Origin: JAQVEM01 sp964603595
GTDB lineage: Bacteria; Actinomycetota; Humimicrobiia; Humimicrobiales; Humimicrobiaceae
Length of the DNA stretch: 64,000 nt
Reading direction: 5' to 3'
Assembly: GCA_964603595.1 (NCBI GenBank)
Contig: CAZRVN010000006.1
Coordinates: 1 to 64,000 of the forward strand
In this document: piece after piece, positions 35,130 to 45,155 of the stretch
How positions within the stretch are numbered: the first letter of the stretch is position 1
How the letters are laid out: every line of letters begins with the position of its first letter
Translations under genes and position numbers: made by a program
The notes under the pieces: model-generated
Databases searched by the model: none
Told to the model about the DNA's origin: nothing
Seen by the model: the letters and a program-made list of their open reading frames with translations, nothing else

Positions 35130-36335
35130 CTATTTAAGTCCCAAAAAACTCTTAACCTCTTCAACTTTATCTAATTTTTCCCAGGTAAAATCTCTGTCAT
35201 GTCTTCCGAAATGGCCGTAAGCTGCAGTTTTTTTGTAAATTGGCCTCAGTAGATTAAGGTTTTTAATAATTGCTGCCGGTCTTAAATCAAATATCTCTTT
35301 TACTGCTTCCTCTATTTTCTTAACATCTACTTTTTCAGTGCCAAATGTTTCCACCATAACAGAAACTGGATGTGCTACTCCTATAGCATATGCAACTTCT
35401 ATTTCTATCCTGTCTGCAGCCCCGCTTGCAACCAGATTTTTAGCTACATGCCTTGCAGCATAAGCAGCTGACCTGTCTACTTTGGAAGGGTCTTTACCTG
35501 AAAAACATCCTCCGCCGTGTCTTGCTACTCCACCATAAGTATCCGCGATTATTTTTCTTCCCGTCACACCAGTATCGCCCATTGGTCCGCCTATGGTAAA
35601 TTCTCCTGTAGGATTTACGTACAGTTTAAAATCACTGTTAATATACTCTTTTGGTATAATCGGCTTTATTACAAACTCATTCATATCCGGTTTTATCTGG
35701 GATTCTATATCTATTTTGGGAGCATGCTGTGTAGCTATTACAATTGTTTCAACTGAAACCGGCTTATCATTCTCATACCTTACTGTTACCTGTGACTTAC
35801 CATCAGGGCGGAGATAAGGTAATATACCTGCCTTTCTTACTTCAGATAAACGGTGTGCCAGCTTATGGGCAAGTTGAATGGTAAGAGGCATAAACTCTTC
35901 AGTTTCATTACAAGCATAACCAAACATCATGCCCTGATCACCTGCGCCCTGGGTATCAAATTCATTCTCATATCCATTTCCTACCCTGGCTTCATAAGCA
36001 TTATTAACGCCCTTTGCTATATTTGAAGACTGTTTCCCAATAGAAGTAAGAACACCGCATGTTTCATAATCAAATCCATATTTTGCCCTGGTATATCCAA
36101 TATCTTTAATTACTCCTCTTACAATATCCGGTATTTCTACATAAGTAGATGTAGTAACCTCACCTGCTACTATAACTATCCCGGTTTTAAGTAAAGTTTC
36201 AATAGCAGTTCTGCATCCAGTATCATTGGCTATTATAGCATCAAGAATGGCATCGGAGATCTGGTCAGCCATCTTGTCCGGATGTCCTTCAGTTACTGAT
36301 TCTGAAGTAAGCAAGAAATCCCTTTTCTTTACCAT
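35130..36335 (-). CDS. metK: S-adenosylmethionine synthetase
   Basis: Forms SAM from methionine and ATP, supplying the many methyltransferases in the window (trmD, rsmB, rsmD). The 401-residue protein has TSESVTEGHPDKMADQISDA near the start, GAGDQGMMFGYA near residue 130 and GGGCFSGKDPSKVDRSAAY near 270-290, the family signatures. It starts 36 nt after coaBC; priA follows in 5 nt. Confidence 0.98.
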   Translation of the reverse strand: MVKKRDFLLTSESVTEGHPDKMADQISDAILDAIIANDTGCRTAIETLLKTGIVIVAGEVTTSTYVEIPDIVRGVIKDIGYTRAKYGFDYETCGVLTSIGKQSSNIAKGVNNAYEARVGNGYENEFDTQGAGDQGMMFGYACNETEEFMPLTIQLAHKLAHRLSEVRKAGILPYLRPDGKSQVTVRYENDKPVSVETIVIATQHAPKIDIESQIKPDMNEFVIKPIIPKEYINSDFKLYVNPTGEFTIGGPMGDTGVTGRKIIADTYGGVARHGGGCFSGKDPSKVDRSAAYAARHVAKNLVASGAADRIEIEVAYAIGVAHPVSVMVETFGTEKVDVKKIEEAVKEIFDLRPAAIIKNLNLLRPIYKKTAAYGHFGRHDRDFTWEKLDKVEEVKSFLGLK

Positions 36336-36371
36336 TATTCCTCCTGTTAAACTTTTTCTCCTATTAATTTT

Positions 36372-37592
36372 TTATCTAATTAAATCTTTTAAAATCTCGT
36401 CATATATTCCCCTGGCAATTATCCGCTTTTTATCCTTTTCAAGCTTCTTTACAGACCCATCCTTTTTCATTATGCTAACTTCGTTGAAGTCACTTTCCAT
36501 ACCTATACCTTCTTTGGCTATATCATTTGCAACAAACATATCGATGTTTCTATCCCCAAACCTTGCCAGGATATCTTTAATACTGTAACTTTCCTCTGCT
36601 GCAAAACCTACCAGATACTGCCCCTTTTTCTTTTTCCCTTCTAATAACTTTAGAATGTCTTCATTTTCTTTAAAGTTTATTTTTGATAATATATCATCTT
36701 TTTTCTTTAACTTAAAATTATATTTTTTAAGCGGTACTATATCGCTTACAGCTGCTGCCATTATTATAATGTCGCCGGATTCAAAATATTTAAATACGGC
36801 TCTTTTCATATCTCCTGTACTCTCAACATAGTCGACCTTTACCCCATACGGCGGGGCAATATTTTTAACGGTACTTATAAGAACCACCTCACGGGCTCCC
36901 CTGAAATAAGCTTCCTCAGCCAGAGCATAGCCCATTTTACCGCTTGATTTATTAGAAATATACCTTACCGTATCAATAAATTCCCTGGTTCCACCAGCGG
37001 TAACTATAATTTTTTTACCCTTTAGCTCACCCTTATAATTTAAAAGCCCTGCCAGCTTTTCAAGTATGATTTCTTCATCCTCCAGCCTCCCCAGACCTTC
37101 TTCGCCGCAGGCCAGTTTTCCACTTGCCGGTCCTACAAAGAAGAACTTACCGCTACCCTCAAGTCTGTTGATATTTTCCTGGATTAAATTATCCTGATAC
37201 ATGCTCTCGTTCATAGCAGGCGCAATCAGAACCGGGCATCTTGCAGCTATTGCTGATGTGGTAAGGAAATTATCCCCAACACCATAAGATAATTTTGAAA
37301 TAGTATTCGCTGAAGCAGGGGCAATTAAAAATGCATCTGAATTGTGAGATAGTGATATATGAGAAATTTTTTTCTGATTTACAAACTGTTCTACAATAGT
37401 TTCATTACCTGAAATTGAGCTGAAAGTAATAGGAGCTATAAAATTAAGAGCACCTGGCGTCATTACCGGAAATACATTTGCCCCCATTTGAGTTAATCTA
37501 CTACAGATTGAAGCTGCTTTAAAAGCAGCAATAGAGGCAGTGACTCCCAGGACTATCCTTTTTTTAGAAAATAGCGATTTATCCGAAATCAA
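36372..37592 (-). CDS. coaBC: CoaBC: phosphopantothenoylcysteine synthase/decarboxylase
   Basis: Bifunctional CoA enzyme of 406 residues. The N-terminal flavoprotein decarboxylase CoaC (about 1-185) has the active-site His in SHISLSHNSD, APAMNESMYQ and the Cys in LACGEEGLGRL. The C-terminal CoaB synthetase (about 190-400) has ITAGGTREFIDTVRYISN and KMGYALAEEA. It lies 2 nt downstream of rpoZ, a very common neighbour. Confidence 0.96.
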   Translation of the reverse strand: MISDKSLFSKKRIVLGVTASIAAFKAASICSRLTQMGANVFPVMTPGALNFIAPITFSSISGNETIVEQFVNQKKISHISLSHNSDAFLIAPASANTISKLSYGVGDNFLTTSAIAARCPVLIAPAMNESMYQDNLIQENINRLEGSGKFFFVGPASGKLACGEEGLGRLEDEEIILEKLAGLLNYKGELKGKKIIVTAGGTREFIDTVRYISNKSSGKMGYALAEEAYFRGAREVVLISTVKNIAPPYGVKVDYVESTGDMKRAVFKYFESGDIIIMAAAVSDIVPLKKYNFKLKKKDDILSKINFKENEDILKLLEGKKKKGQYLVGFAAEESYSIKDILARFGDRNIDMFVANDIAKEGIGMESDFNEVSIMKKDGSVKKLEKDKKRIIARGIYDEILKDLIR

Positions 37593-37594
37593 AT

Positions 37595-37834
37595 TTATAC
37601 AGTTTCCTTTTTTTCTTTATAAGTTATTTTCTTCTCTTTTATTTCGTTAAAGGCAATTTCCAGCGGGTCGCGTGACTCTATATCTACCAGTGGCTTTATT
37701 ACACTAATCCTTTCCATATTTTTTTGCGCTGACAGGTATTCGCCAAGTTCCCTTGCCCTCTTAGCCGCTGCCATACACAATTTATATTTGCTGTCTATAC
37801 TTTTTTTGTATTCATCAATATATTGCACTTTCAT
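37595..37834 (-). CDS. rpoZ: RNA polymerase omega subunit
   Basis: A 79-residue protein matching omega, which helps fold and hold the beta-prime subunit. The core KYKLCMAAAKRARELGEYL (residues 17-35) and KPLVDIESRDPLEIAFNEI (47-65) are conserved. Place between gmk and coaBC is the standard context. ATG start. Confidence 0.93.
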   Translation of the reverse strand: MKVQYIDEYKKSIDSKYKLCMAAAKRARELGEYLSAQKNMERISVIKPLVDIESRDPLEIAFNEIKEKKITYKEKKETV

Positions 37835-37847
37835 TTTATGTTAAACC

Positions 37848-38411
37848 TCACTTTCCCTGTTTATCCAACACTTTCTTTAAGTTAGCCAAAGCTTCATTAT
37901 AATCATTATTTGCAATTATACAATCATAATATTTTTCATATTTTAGTTCACTTTTAGCAATGCCCAGTCTCCTTTTTACCTCCTCTATACTTTCAGAGCC
38001 CCTCTTTTGTATTCTTTTTTCCAGTTCATCAGTAGAAGATGCTGTAATAAATATAAGGTAAGCTTCTTTTATTTTCTTTCTAACCTGCATGGCACCTTGA
38101 ACATCAATTACCAGAATAACATTTTTCCCCTTATCTAAATTTTCCATTACAAATTTCCTGGGAGTACCATACAAATACCCGGCATAAGACGCCCATTCCA
38201 GTAATATATCTTTTTCTATAAGTTTATCGAATTCTTCTCTGCTTATAAAATTATAATGACTATCCGGGGTTTCGCTTTCTCTCTTGGGTCTGGTGGTAAC
38301 TGAAATGGATTTAATAAAATTACCTGACTGCTTTATTACATCAACAACCAGGCTACTTTTTCCTGAACCAGAAGGCCCAGAAATAATAAACAATTTTCCT
38401 CTACCTGCCAT
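37848..38411 (-). CDS. gmk: Guanylate kinase
   Basis: Phosphorylates GMP to GDP. The 187-residue protein has P-loop ISGPSGSGKSSLV near residues 9-21 and GMP-binding VTTRPKRESETPDSHYNF near 38-55. It comes 23 nt after mihF, and 13 nt before rpoZ, as in actinobacteria. Confidence 0.97.
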   Translation of the reverse strand: MAGRGKLFIISGPSGSGKSSLVVDVIKQSGNFIKSISVTTRPKRESETPDSHYNFISREEFDKLIEKDILLEWASYAGYLYGTPRKFVMENLDKGKNVILVIDVQGAMQVRKKIKEAYLIFITASSTDELEKRIQKRGSESIEEVKRRLGIAKSELKYEKYYDCIIANNDYNEALANLKKVLDKQGK

Positions 38412-38434
38412 AAAAATATTTAAAACCTACCAGC

Positions 38435-38755
38435 TTAACTGATTTTAAAAAACCGGTAAAAGCTATGTTTCTGATTCTTTCCCAACCCTGCCACTCTTTT
38501 ATTAGGGCTTATTTTCAAACTTCTTAAAATTTTCAATGCATTTACTCTACCATTTCCGGGGAGCGCGCCAACCAGTGCTAAAACTTTCATGTTGCTTATA
38601 TATTCCATGAAAAGTTTTTTATCCTTAAAAAGCTTCTTTATATCTGTTCTGCCTTCCTTTAACATTCTCTTTATTTCAGCTCTTTTCTTTCTAACCAGCC
38701 TGGCCTTCTCCAATCCTTTCCTTCTATCATCATCACTTAAATTGTTTAAAGACAT
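38435..38755 (-). CDS. mihF: Actinobacterial integration host factor mIHF
   Basis: A 106-residue DNA-binding nucleoid protein. The central RRKGLEKARLVRKKRAEIK and the C-terminal LVGALPGNGRVNALKILRSL, with the GxGxVxA helix-two-turn-helix, match mIHF of mycobacteria and Streptomyces. The linked gmk gene is also the actinobacterial context. It is one of the best taxonomic markers in the window. It binds DNA without sequence similarity to E. coli IHF. First gene of the mihF-gmk-rpoZ-coaBC-metK-priA-def-fmt-rsmB operon. Confidence 0.93.
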   Translation of the reverse strand: MSLNNLSDDDRRKGLEKARLVRKKRAEIKRMLKEGRTDIKKLFKDKKLFMEYISNMKVLALVGALPGNGRVNALKILRSLKISPNKRVAGLGKNQKHSFYRFFKIS

Positions 38756-38792
38756 GAAGCTCCCTTTGTTATGAAAAAACTAGATACATTAG

Positions 38793-38821
38793 AGTATACA
38801 AACATATATATTTAATATCAA
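38793..38821 (-). promoter_or_regulatory. Promoter of mihF operon
   Basis: TTGATA (38821-38816) and TATACT (38798-38793) are 17 bp apart on the minus strand. They lie in the 75-nt gap after pyrE, with -35 only 10 nt beyond the pyrE stop. Start near 38786, about 31 nt before the mihF ATG, which has an AGGGAG Shine-Dalgarno. Confidence 0.7.
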
Positions 38822-38830
38822 CTTTTTTCA

Positions 38831-39448
38831 CTAATTAAATTTCTTATATTTTTTTCTGCTACCAGGATATTCAAGAGGATAATTTTCCCTGCATAGTTTG
38901 CAACTGGAAGGTGGGTACTTATCAATATTTAGCTTTATTAAATAATAGTAAGGACATTTAAATCTTAAATTCTCTGAGCGGTCTACAATACTTGCCACCG
39001 CTTTTACCTTTGCTCCACAACCTTCACATATTTCTATGACTTCTCTGACCGAACCACCGGTGGTGATAACATCTTCAGCTATGATAATTTCTTCGCCTTT
39101 TTTTATTTCAAATCCACGCCTAAGTTCCATTTTTTTATTTTTTCTTTCAGTAAAAATCATTCTATACCCTGCCACATAGGCAAGCATATAACCCCATTGT
39201 ATACCTCCCACTGCCGGGGACACTACTGTATTTATCTTCTCTACTTTAACCTTTTCTTTTATCAGGCCCAGCGCTTTATTTGCAAGCTTGAAGATAATAT
39301 CAGGATACTGGAGCAGTTTTGCACATTGTAAATAATAATTACTGTGATATCCCGAGGTTAATTCAAAATGCCCTTCCATTATAGAGCCCGTATCCCGGAG
39401 TATCTTAAATAAATTAGTATCTTTAACCTCACTGATTACTTTAATCAT
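38831..39448 (-). CDS. pyrE: Orotate phosphoribosyltransferase
   Basis: Joins orotate to PRPP to make OMP. The 205-residue protein has FELTSGYHSNYYLQC near residues 28-42, SPAVGGIQWGYML near 77, and the PRPP loop IIIAEDVITTGGSVREV near 119-135. Its C-terminus carries a CKLC pair, uncommon in short PyrE forms. Last gene of the pyr operon, 2 nt after pyrF. Confidence 0.96.
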   Translation of the reverse strand: MIKVISEVKDTNLFKILRDTGSIMEGHFELTSGYHSNYYLQCAKLLQYPDIIFKLANKALGLIKEKVKVEKINTVVSPAVGGIQWGYMLAYVAGYRMIFTERKNKKMELRRGFEIKKGEEIIIAEDVITTGGSVREVIEICEGCGAKVKAVASIVDRSENLRFKCPYYYLIKLNIDKYPPSSCKLCRENYPLEYPGSRKKYKKFN

Positions 39449-39450
39449 AA

Positions 39451-40185
39451 CTATATGCTCCCTTTTATTTCTTCCAGATACAGGTCTATGGCCTGCGGTA
39501 TATCACTCCTGGTTGTTATAGATCGTCCTACGATTATAAAATCCGCCCCTTTCAACATTGCCTGTCGGGGAGTATTTATCCTTTTTTGGTCTCCGGTTTT
39601 ATCTTTAGGAAGCCTTATCCCGGGTGTTGCAATATAAAACCCGCTACCTAATTTTCTCCTTACTGATTCTACCTCATTTGGTGAACATATTACCCCGTCC
39701 ATTCCGGACTCTACAGCAATTTTTGATAAATTTAAAACCGAATTTAAAAAATCCTCCTTAAAACCAAGGGCATTGAGGTCTCCATCATCCAAGCTGGTAA
39801 GAACAGTCACTCCGAAAAAAAGTGGCTTTAATTTAGCTTTAAGCTTCACCTGCTTTTCAACGGCTTCGCGTGCACTTACGAGCATCTGCCTGCCGCCCAA
39901 CGTATGGATAGTTAAAGCGATAACATCAAGATTTCCTATAGCAGCAGCAGCCCGGCTTACTGTATTTGGAATATCCATAAGCTTGGCATCAAGCATTACC
40001 TCATAACCAAAACTCCTTATGGTATCAATTATAGACGGTCCCATACTGTATATTAGCTCCAGGCCTATTTTTATGGTTGATACCTTACCGGAAATTTTTT
40101 TACAGAGACCTATAACCTCACTCCTGCTGCTGGAATCAATACTTATAATTAATCTATCCTGTGGCAACAATCTATTTTTTTTCAA
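39451..40185 (-). CDS. pyrF: Orotidine 5'-phosphate decarboxylase
   Basis: Last step to UMP. The 244-residue protein shows the catalytic DAKLMDIPNTV near residues 65-75 and the C-terminal ADFIIVGRSITTRSD. Its start overlaps the pyrD end by 4 nt. It is the group I type found in Firmicutes and E. coli. Confidence 0.96.
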   Translation of the reverse strand: MKKNRLLPQDRLIISIDSSSRSEVIGLCKKISGKVSTIKIGLELIYSMGPSIIDTIRSFGYEVMLDAKLMDIPNTVSRAAAAIGNLDVIALTIHTLGGRQMLVSAREAVEKQVKLKAKLKPLFFGVTVLTSLDDGDLNALGFKEDFLNSVLNLSKIAVESGMDGVICSPNEVESVRRKLGSGFYIATPGIRLPKDKTGDQKRINTPRQAMLKGADFIIVGRSITTRSDIPQAIDLYLEEIKGSI

Positions 40186-41147
40186 GTCCTTATCCTTCCT
40201 ATTATCTCATTAATACCATAAATTTTTCTGCTTTCAAGATAAGAAGTTAAACCATCTATTATCCTCTTACCAATATCGTACTGGACAAAATTTGCAGTTC
40301 CTATACCTATTGCACTTGCACCTGCTATCAGGAACTCCAGGGCATCTTTAAGATTAAAAATACCGCCCATACCTATAACCGGAAGAATTTTTTCCTTTGA
40401 TAAAGAATATACTTTTGCCAGGGCAATAGGTTTTATTGCCGGCCCCGAAAGCCCACCGGTTACATTTGCTAACTCAGGTTTGAACGTCTGTACATTTACT
40501 GCCATTCCAACTACCGTATTAATAATTGATATTGCCTCGGCTCCCCCCTTTTCTGCTGCAGCCGCTGCTTCAATAAGATTATGCTGGTTGGGACTCAGCT
40601 TTACTATCACAGGAATTTTCAGGATACGAACGACTGACTTTACTATTTTCCTTACATCATCAGGCACAGCACTAAAAGCCATGCCTCCCTTATCTACATT
40701 GGGGCAGGATAGATTGATCTCTACTGCTATTATCCTTTTCTTGATACCTGAAATTTTATTAGCAAGATTTATAAAATCTTTCTTTTCCTGGCCAAATATA
40801 CTTAAAATAAGCTTTACACCTATCTTTTCAGCCTGTGGAAGATGTTTCTTTATAAAAACATTTATACCATCATTTTGAAGCCCGACAGAGTTTAACACTC
40901 CACCATGAGTTTCAAAAATCCTTGGTGGAGGGTTTCCTTTTCTTTGTTTTAAAGAATAACTCTTTGTAGTTACCGCCCCCAGTAAGGCAGTATCGTAGAA
41001 CTGGTTGTACTCTGTTCCGTAACCAAATGTGCCAGAGCACATAATTACAGGGTTACTCAGCTTTATTCTACCAAGTTCCACCGAAAGGTCAGGACCATTT
41101 CTGCTTGTATCTTCCTTATATGAAAAAAGCCTATTCTCTTCAGTCAA
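40182..41147 (-). CDS. pyrD: Dihydroorotate dehydrogenase B, catalytic subunit
   Basis: FMN enzyme that oxidises dihydroorotate to orotate; as a type 1B form it works with PyrK and NAD. The 321-residue protein has MCSGTFGYGTEYNQ near residues 36-49, the catalytic Cys in INLSCPNVDKGGMAF near 147, and the C-terminal FMN site VIGMGGIFNLKDALEFL. Overlaps pyrK by 8 nt. Type 1B is typical of anaerobic or Gram-positive bacteria and avoids dependence on the quinone pool. Confidence 0.96.
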   Translation of the reverse strand: MTEENRLFSYKEDTSRNGPDLSVELGRIKLSNPVIMCSGTFGYGTEYNQFYDTALLGAVTTKSYSLKQRKGNPPPRIFETHGGVLNSVGLQNDGINVFIKKHLPQAEKIGVKLILSIFGQEKKDFINLANKISGIKKRIIAVEINLSCPNVDKGGMAFSAVPDDVRKIVKSVVRILKIPVIVKLSPNQHNLIEAAAAAEKGGAEAISIINTVVGMAVNVQTFKPELANVTGGLSGPAIKPIALAKVYSLSKEKILPVIGMGGIFNLKDALEFLIAGASAIGIGTANFVQYDIGKRIIDGLTSYLESRKIYGINEIIGRIRT

Positions 41148-41934
41148 AAATTACCTCCCTCAAATCAAATGCCGGCCCATCCTTACATACTTTTTTATAA
41201 GAGAATCCCCTTTTACCTTTTTTCACTTTCACAACGCACCCGTTGCAAACGCCAACTCCACAGGCCATCATTTCCTCCAGGAGTGCTGTTACTTTATTAC
41301 CTGTACCCATATAATTTCTTTTCAACGCTTTTAGCATATCCCTTGGCCCACAGCAATAAACATCGTAATCTTTAAATGACTTTAAATTATTCCAGATATA
41401 ATCCGAAACCAGGCCTTTCTCTCCCCAGGTCCCGTCTTCAGTAAAAATGGCATAATTTATCTTAAGTTCTATTAAATCTTCTTCCCACATAAAATAATCT
41501 TTATTCTTAAACCCTGCAGCAAAAAAAATATTTTTTTTCATTCTGCTAGCTTCCTTTGCCAGCAGGTATAACGGGGCAATACCGATTCCCCCTCCAATTA
41601 AAAGTATACTATCTTTGGCTGCACTAAGGTCTATGCCATTTCCCAGGGGACCAATAAAATCAAGGACATCACCTTTTTTAAGACCTGAAAGAAACCTTGT
41701 TCCCTTGCCCCTTACTCTGTAAAGCATGGAAAATACATTGAATTTTTTTTCAATGTCAAAAATACCAAAGGGTCGCCTTAGCAATGGATCCATTGTTCCG
41801 GGATTTGCACATTTTACATTAACAAACTGCCCCAGTTGCGCTTCTTTGCATATATACGGTGAAAAAACACCTATTTTAAAAAGGTTGTCATTATATTTTT
41901 CGTTAGAAATTATTTCTCCGTTTAAAAGCTTCAT
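41140..41934 (-). CDS. pyrK: Dihydroorotate dehydrogenase B, electron-transfer subunit
   Basis: FAD and [2Fe-2S] protein that passes electrons from PyrD to NAD. The 264-residue protein has the ferredoxin-reductase fold with PLLRRPFGIFDI (FAD), LLIGGGIGIAPLYLL near residue 114 and the cluster cysteines in CGVGVCNGCVVK plus a later KVCKDGP. It is 1 nt past the carB stop and overlaps pyrD. Confidence 0.96.
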   Translation of the reverse strand: MKLLNGEIISNEKYNDNLFKIGVFSPYICKEAQLGQFVNVKCANPGTMDPLLRRPFGIFDIEKKFNVFSMLYRVRGKGTRFLSGLKKGDVLDFIGPLGNGIDLSAAKDSILLIGGGIGIAPLYLLAKEASRMKKNIFFAAGFKNKDYFMWEEDLIELKINYAIFTEDGTWGEKGLVSDYIWNNLKSFKDYDVYCCGPRDMLKALKRNYMGTGNKVTALLEEMMACGVGVCNGCVVKVKKGKRGFSYKKVCKDGPAFDLREVIFD

Positions 41935-44900
41935 TAATATTCCTGTATAGGTTTAACCCTGGCTTCAAAGTTATCTTTCATTTCCTCTATCCCCTGTACT
42001 ACAGCTGAAGCTCCTGATATGGTAGTAGTATAGGGTACATTATGAAGAACAGCAGCAGTTCTAAGATAATATCCATCACTTCTTGCAACACTGCCCTCGG
42101 GAGTATTTATTATCAAATCAATTTCTCCATTTTTTATCATATCCAGAACATTTGGCCTGCCTTCTCTTATTTTTAAAACTCTATCACATTTTATACCCCT
42201 CTTTTCCAGTACATCACCTGTTCCCCTGGTAGTAATTATCTTAAAACCAAGTCCTGATAATTTACCGGCTATATCTACTATCGCGTCCTTATCTTTATCA
42301 TTAACACTTATAAATACAGAGCCAGAGGTAGGGAACACCTGGTTTGTAGAAATCTGTGTTTTTGCAAATGCAACTCCAAAACTACTGTCTATACCCATAA
42401 CTTCTCCCGTTGATTTCATCTCGGGCCCAAGTATTGTATCTACGCCCGGGAATCTGTTAAACGGTAATACTGCTTCCTTGATACTGTAATAATCAATTTT
42501 TGTGGAATCAACTTTTTTAAATTTTATATCTTTTAATTTCTTCCCAGTAATTACCAGGGACGCAATTTTCGCCAGGGGGACACCAATTGATTTACTAACA
42601 AAAGGAACTGTACGGGAAGCCCTGGGGTTTGCTTCCAGCACATAAACTACTGAATCTTTTATAGCGTACTGGATGTTCATAAGTCCCCTTACCTCAAGTT
42701 TTTTTGCCATCCTGTAAGTGTAGTCTTTAATCGTTTCTATATTATCTTTTTTCAGGGTAAACGGTGGTATTACGCAGGCACTGTCACCTGAATGAACGCC
42801 GGCCTCCTCTATATGTTCCATAATCCCCCCGATAAATAACTCTTTTCCATCATAAATTGCATCAACATCAACTTCGATTGCCCGTTCCAGAAACTTATCT
42901 ATCAGTATCGGCTTATCGTAAGATACAACCGCAGCATTTTTAACATAATCAATAAGACTCTCCTCATTGTAAACTATATTCATTGCCCGCCCTCCCAGCA
43001 CATAGGACGGCCTCACCAGTACCGGGTAACCTATTTTCTTTGCTATCTTCTTTGCTTTATCAACATCCATAGCTGTTCCGTTTTCTGCCTGGGGAATACT
43101 TAACCTTTTTAACATCAAGCCAAATCTTTTACGGTCTTCAGCAAGGTCAATACTATCAGGAGATGTCCCCAGAATATTTACACCTGCATTCTTTAACCTT
43201 AAAGCAAGCTTTAGTGGAGTCTGCCCCCCGAACTGCACTATCACTCCGTAAGGTTTTTCTGCCTCAACTATGTTCATTACATCCTCAAAAGTTATGGGCT
43301 CAAAATACAACCTGTCTGAAGTATCATAATCTGTACTTACAGTCTCTGGATTACAATTAATCATTATGGTCTCAAATCCTGCATCATGTAGAGCAAAAGA
43401 CGCATGAACACAGCAGTAATCAAATTCTATACCCTGTCCTATACGGTTGGGACCTCCTCCCAGAATAATTATCCGTTTTTTATCCGAGGATACAGTTTCG
43501 TCCTCGGTTTCATAAGTGGAATAATAATATGGTGTATATGCTTCAAATTCACCGGCACAGGTATCAACTGTTTTAAAAGTAGTCGTTATTTTCATTTTCT
43601 TCCTTAAAGTTCTTACTTCTTCTTCGCTACTTTTACATAAATTAGCTATCTGAATGTCTGAATAACCATACCCTTTAGCTTCCTTAAGCATCTCTTTGGT
43701 AACATTACCTAAATTATATTTTTTAATAGATTTCTCAAATTCCACAAGCTGTTTTATATTATTTAAAAACCAAGGGTCTATTTTTGTATACCTTGATACT
43801 TCTTCTATGCTCATTCCCTTTTCAAAAGCATATTTAATATAAAAAACCCTATCCTGATTTGGAATTGAAAGCTTTTTTCCCATTAACTTTTTACTTAAAT
43901 AGTTCTTTCCATCAGAGCCAAGGCCATATCTATCTATTTCTAAAGACCTTATTGACTTCTGTAGAGCTTCTTTAAAGGTCCTCCCGATTGCCAGAACTTC
44001 CCCAACAGACTTCATTCTTGTAGTAAGACTCGGGTCAGCTCCTGGAAACTTCTCAAATGTCCATCTCGGGAATTTTACAACCACATAATCAATTGAAGGC
44101 TCGAAACAGGCCGGTGTCTTCCTGGTTATATCATTAGGAATTTCATCAAGTGTATATCCCACTGCCAGTTTCGTTGCAATTTTGGCAATAGGATAACCGG
44201 TTGCTTTAGAAGCAAGCGCACTGCTTCTTGAAACTCTTGGATTCAGCTCAATTACTGCTACTTTACCGTTCTCGGGATTAACTGCAAATTGTATGTTTGA
44301 CCCTCCTGCGTTAACCCCAATCTCTCTCATTATCTTTATACTTATATCCCTTATATTCTGATACTCTTTGTAGGTCAAGGTTTGGGCCGGGGCAGCACAA
44401 ATACTATCTCCGGTATGCACGCCCATCGGGTCAAAATTTTCTATGGAACATATTATAATTACATTATCATTTTTATCTCTCATCATCTCCAGTTCAATCT
44501 CTTTCCATCCAGCAACTGATTTTTCTACCAGTACTTCGGATTTCGGAGATATATCAAGCCCCCTGGTTACTATATCGATAAATTCTTCCTTATTAAATGC
44601 AACTCCTCCTCCTAGTCCACCAAGTGTAAAGCTGGGCCTTACTACCAGCGGGAATTTTAATTTCCTGCTAAAACCTAACGCTTCCTTTAAGCTGTGCGCA
44701 TAACTGCTTGGAGGAACATAAAGGCCTATCCTGTCCATAGATTCCTTGAACTGTTCTCTGTCTTCAGCCCTGTTAATAACATCAATATCAACCCCAATAA
44801 GTTCTACTCCATATTTGCTTAAAACTTTCCCATTTGATAGAGCTGCAGCCATATTCAATCCTGTTTGCCCTCCTAATGCAGGTAATAATGCATCCGGTCT

Positions 44901-45143
44901 CTCCTTCTTTATTATTTTCTCTACAAACTCAGGCGTTAGCGGCTCAATATAAGTTTTATCTGCAAATTCAGGATCAGTCATAATAGTAGCAGGATTGCTG
45001 TTTACAAGTACAACCTTATAACCCTCCTGCTTTAAAACTTTGCATGCCTGTGTTCCTGAATAATCAAATTCACAGGCCTGTCCAATAACTATAGGGCCTG
45101 AACCTATCAGTAAAATTTTCTTTAAATCTTTTCTTCTGGGCAT
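41934..45143 (-). CDS. carB: Carbamoyl phosphate synthase, large subunit
   Basis: Makes carbamoyl phosphate from ammonia, bicarbonate and 2 ATP. The full-length 1069-residue protein has two ATP-grasp halves (about 1-400 and 550-935) and a C-terminal MGS-like allosteric domain (about 940-1069). Typical segments are LIGSGPIVIGQACEFDYSG near residue 12 and ILGGGPNRIGQGIEFDYC near 560. It follows carA by 12 nt. Confidence 0.98.
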   Translation of the reverse strand: MPRRKDLKKILLIGSGPIVIGQACEFDYSGTQACKVLKQEGYKVVLVNSNPATIMTDPEFADKTYIEPLTPEFVEKIIKKERPDALLPALGGQTGLNMAAALSNGKVLSKYGVELIGVDIDVINRAEDREQFKESMDRIGLYVPPSSYAHSLKEALGFSRKLKFPLVVRPSFTLGGLGGGVAFNKEEFIDIVTRGLDISPKSEVLVEKSVAGWKEIELEMMRDKNDNVIIICSIENFDPMGVHTGDSICAAPAQTLTYKEYQNIRDISIKIMREIGVNAGGSNIQFAVNPENGKVAVIELNPRVSRSSALASKATGYPIAKIATKLAVGYTLDEIPNDITRKTPACFEPSIDYVVVKFPRWTFEKFPGADPSLTTRMKSVGEVLAIGRTFKEALQKSIRSLEIDRYGLGSDGKNYLSKKLMGKKLSIPNQDRVFYIKYAFEKGMSIEEVSRYTKIDPWFLNNIKQLVEFEKSIKKYNLGNVTKEMLKEAKGYGYSDIQIANLCKSSEEEVRTLRKKMKITTTFKTVDTCAGEFEAYTPYYYSTYETEDETVSSDKKRIIILGGGPNRIGQGIEFDYCCVHASFALHDAGFETIMINCNPETVSTDYDTSDRLYFEPITFEDVMNIVEAEKPYGVIVQFGGQTPLKLALRLKNAGVNILGTSPDSIDLAEDRKRFGLMLKRLSIPQAENGTAMDVDKAKKIAKKIGYPVLVRPSYVLGGRAMNIVYNEESLIDYVKNAAVVSYDKPILIDKFLERAIEVDVDAIYDGKELFIGGIMEHIEEAGVHSGDSACVIPPFTLKKDNIETIKDYTYRMAKKLEVRGLMNIQYAIKDSVVYVLEANPRASRTVPFVSKSIGVPLAKIASLVITGKKLKDIKFKKVDSTKIDYYSIKEAVLPFNRFPGVDTILGPEMKSTGEVMGIDSSFGVAFAKTQISTNQVFPTSGSVFISVNDKDKDAIVDIAGKLSGLGFKIITTRGTGDVLEKRGIKCDRVLKIREGRPNVLDMIKNGEIDLIINTPEGSVARSDGYYLRTAAVLHNVPYTTTISGASAVVQGIEEMKDNFEARVKPIQEY

Positions 45144-45155
45144 AAATTTATCTTT

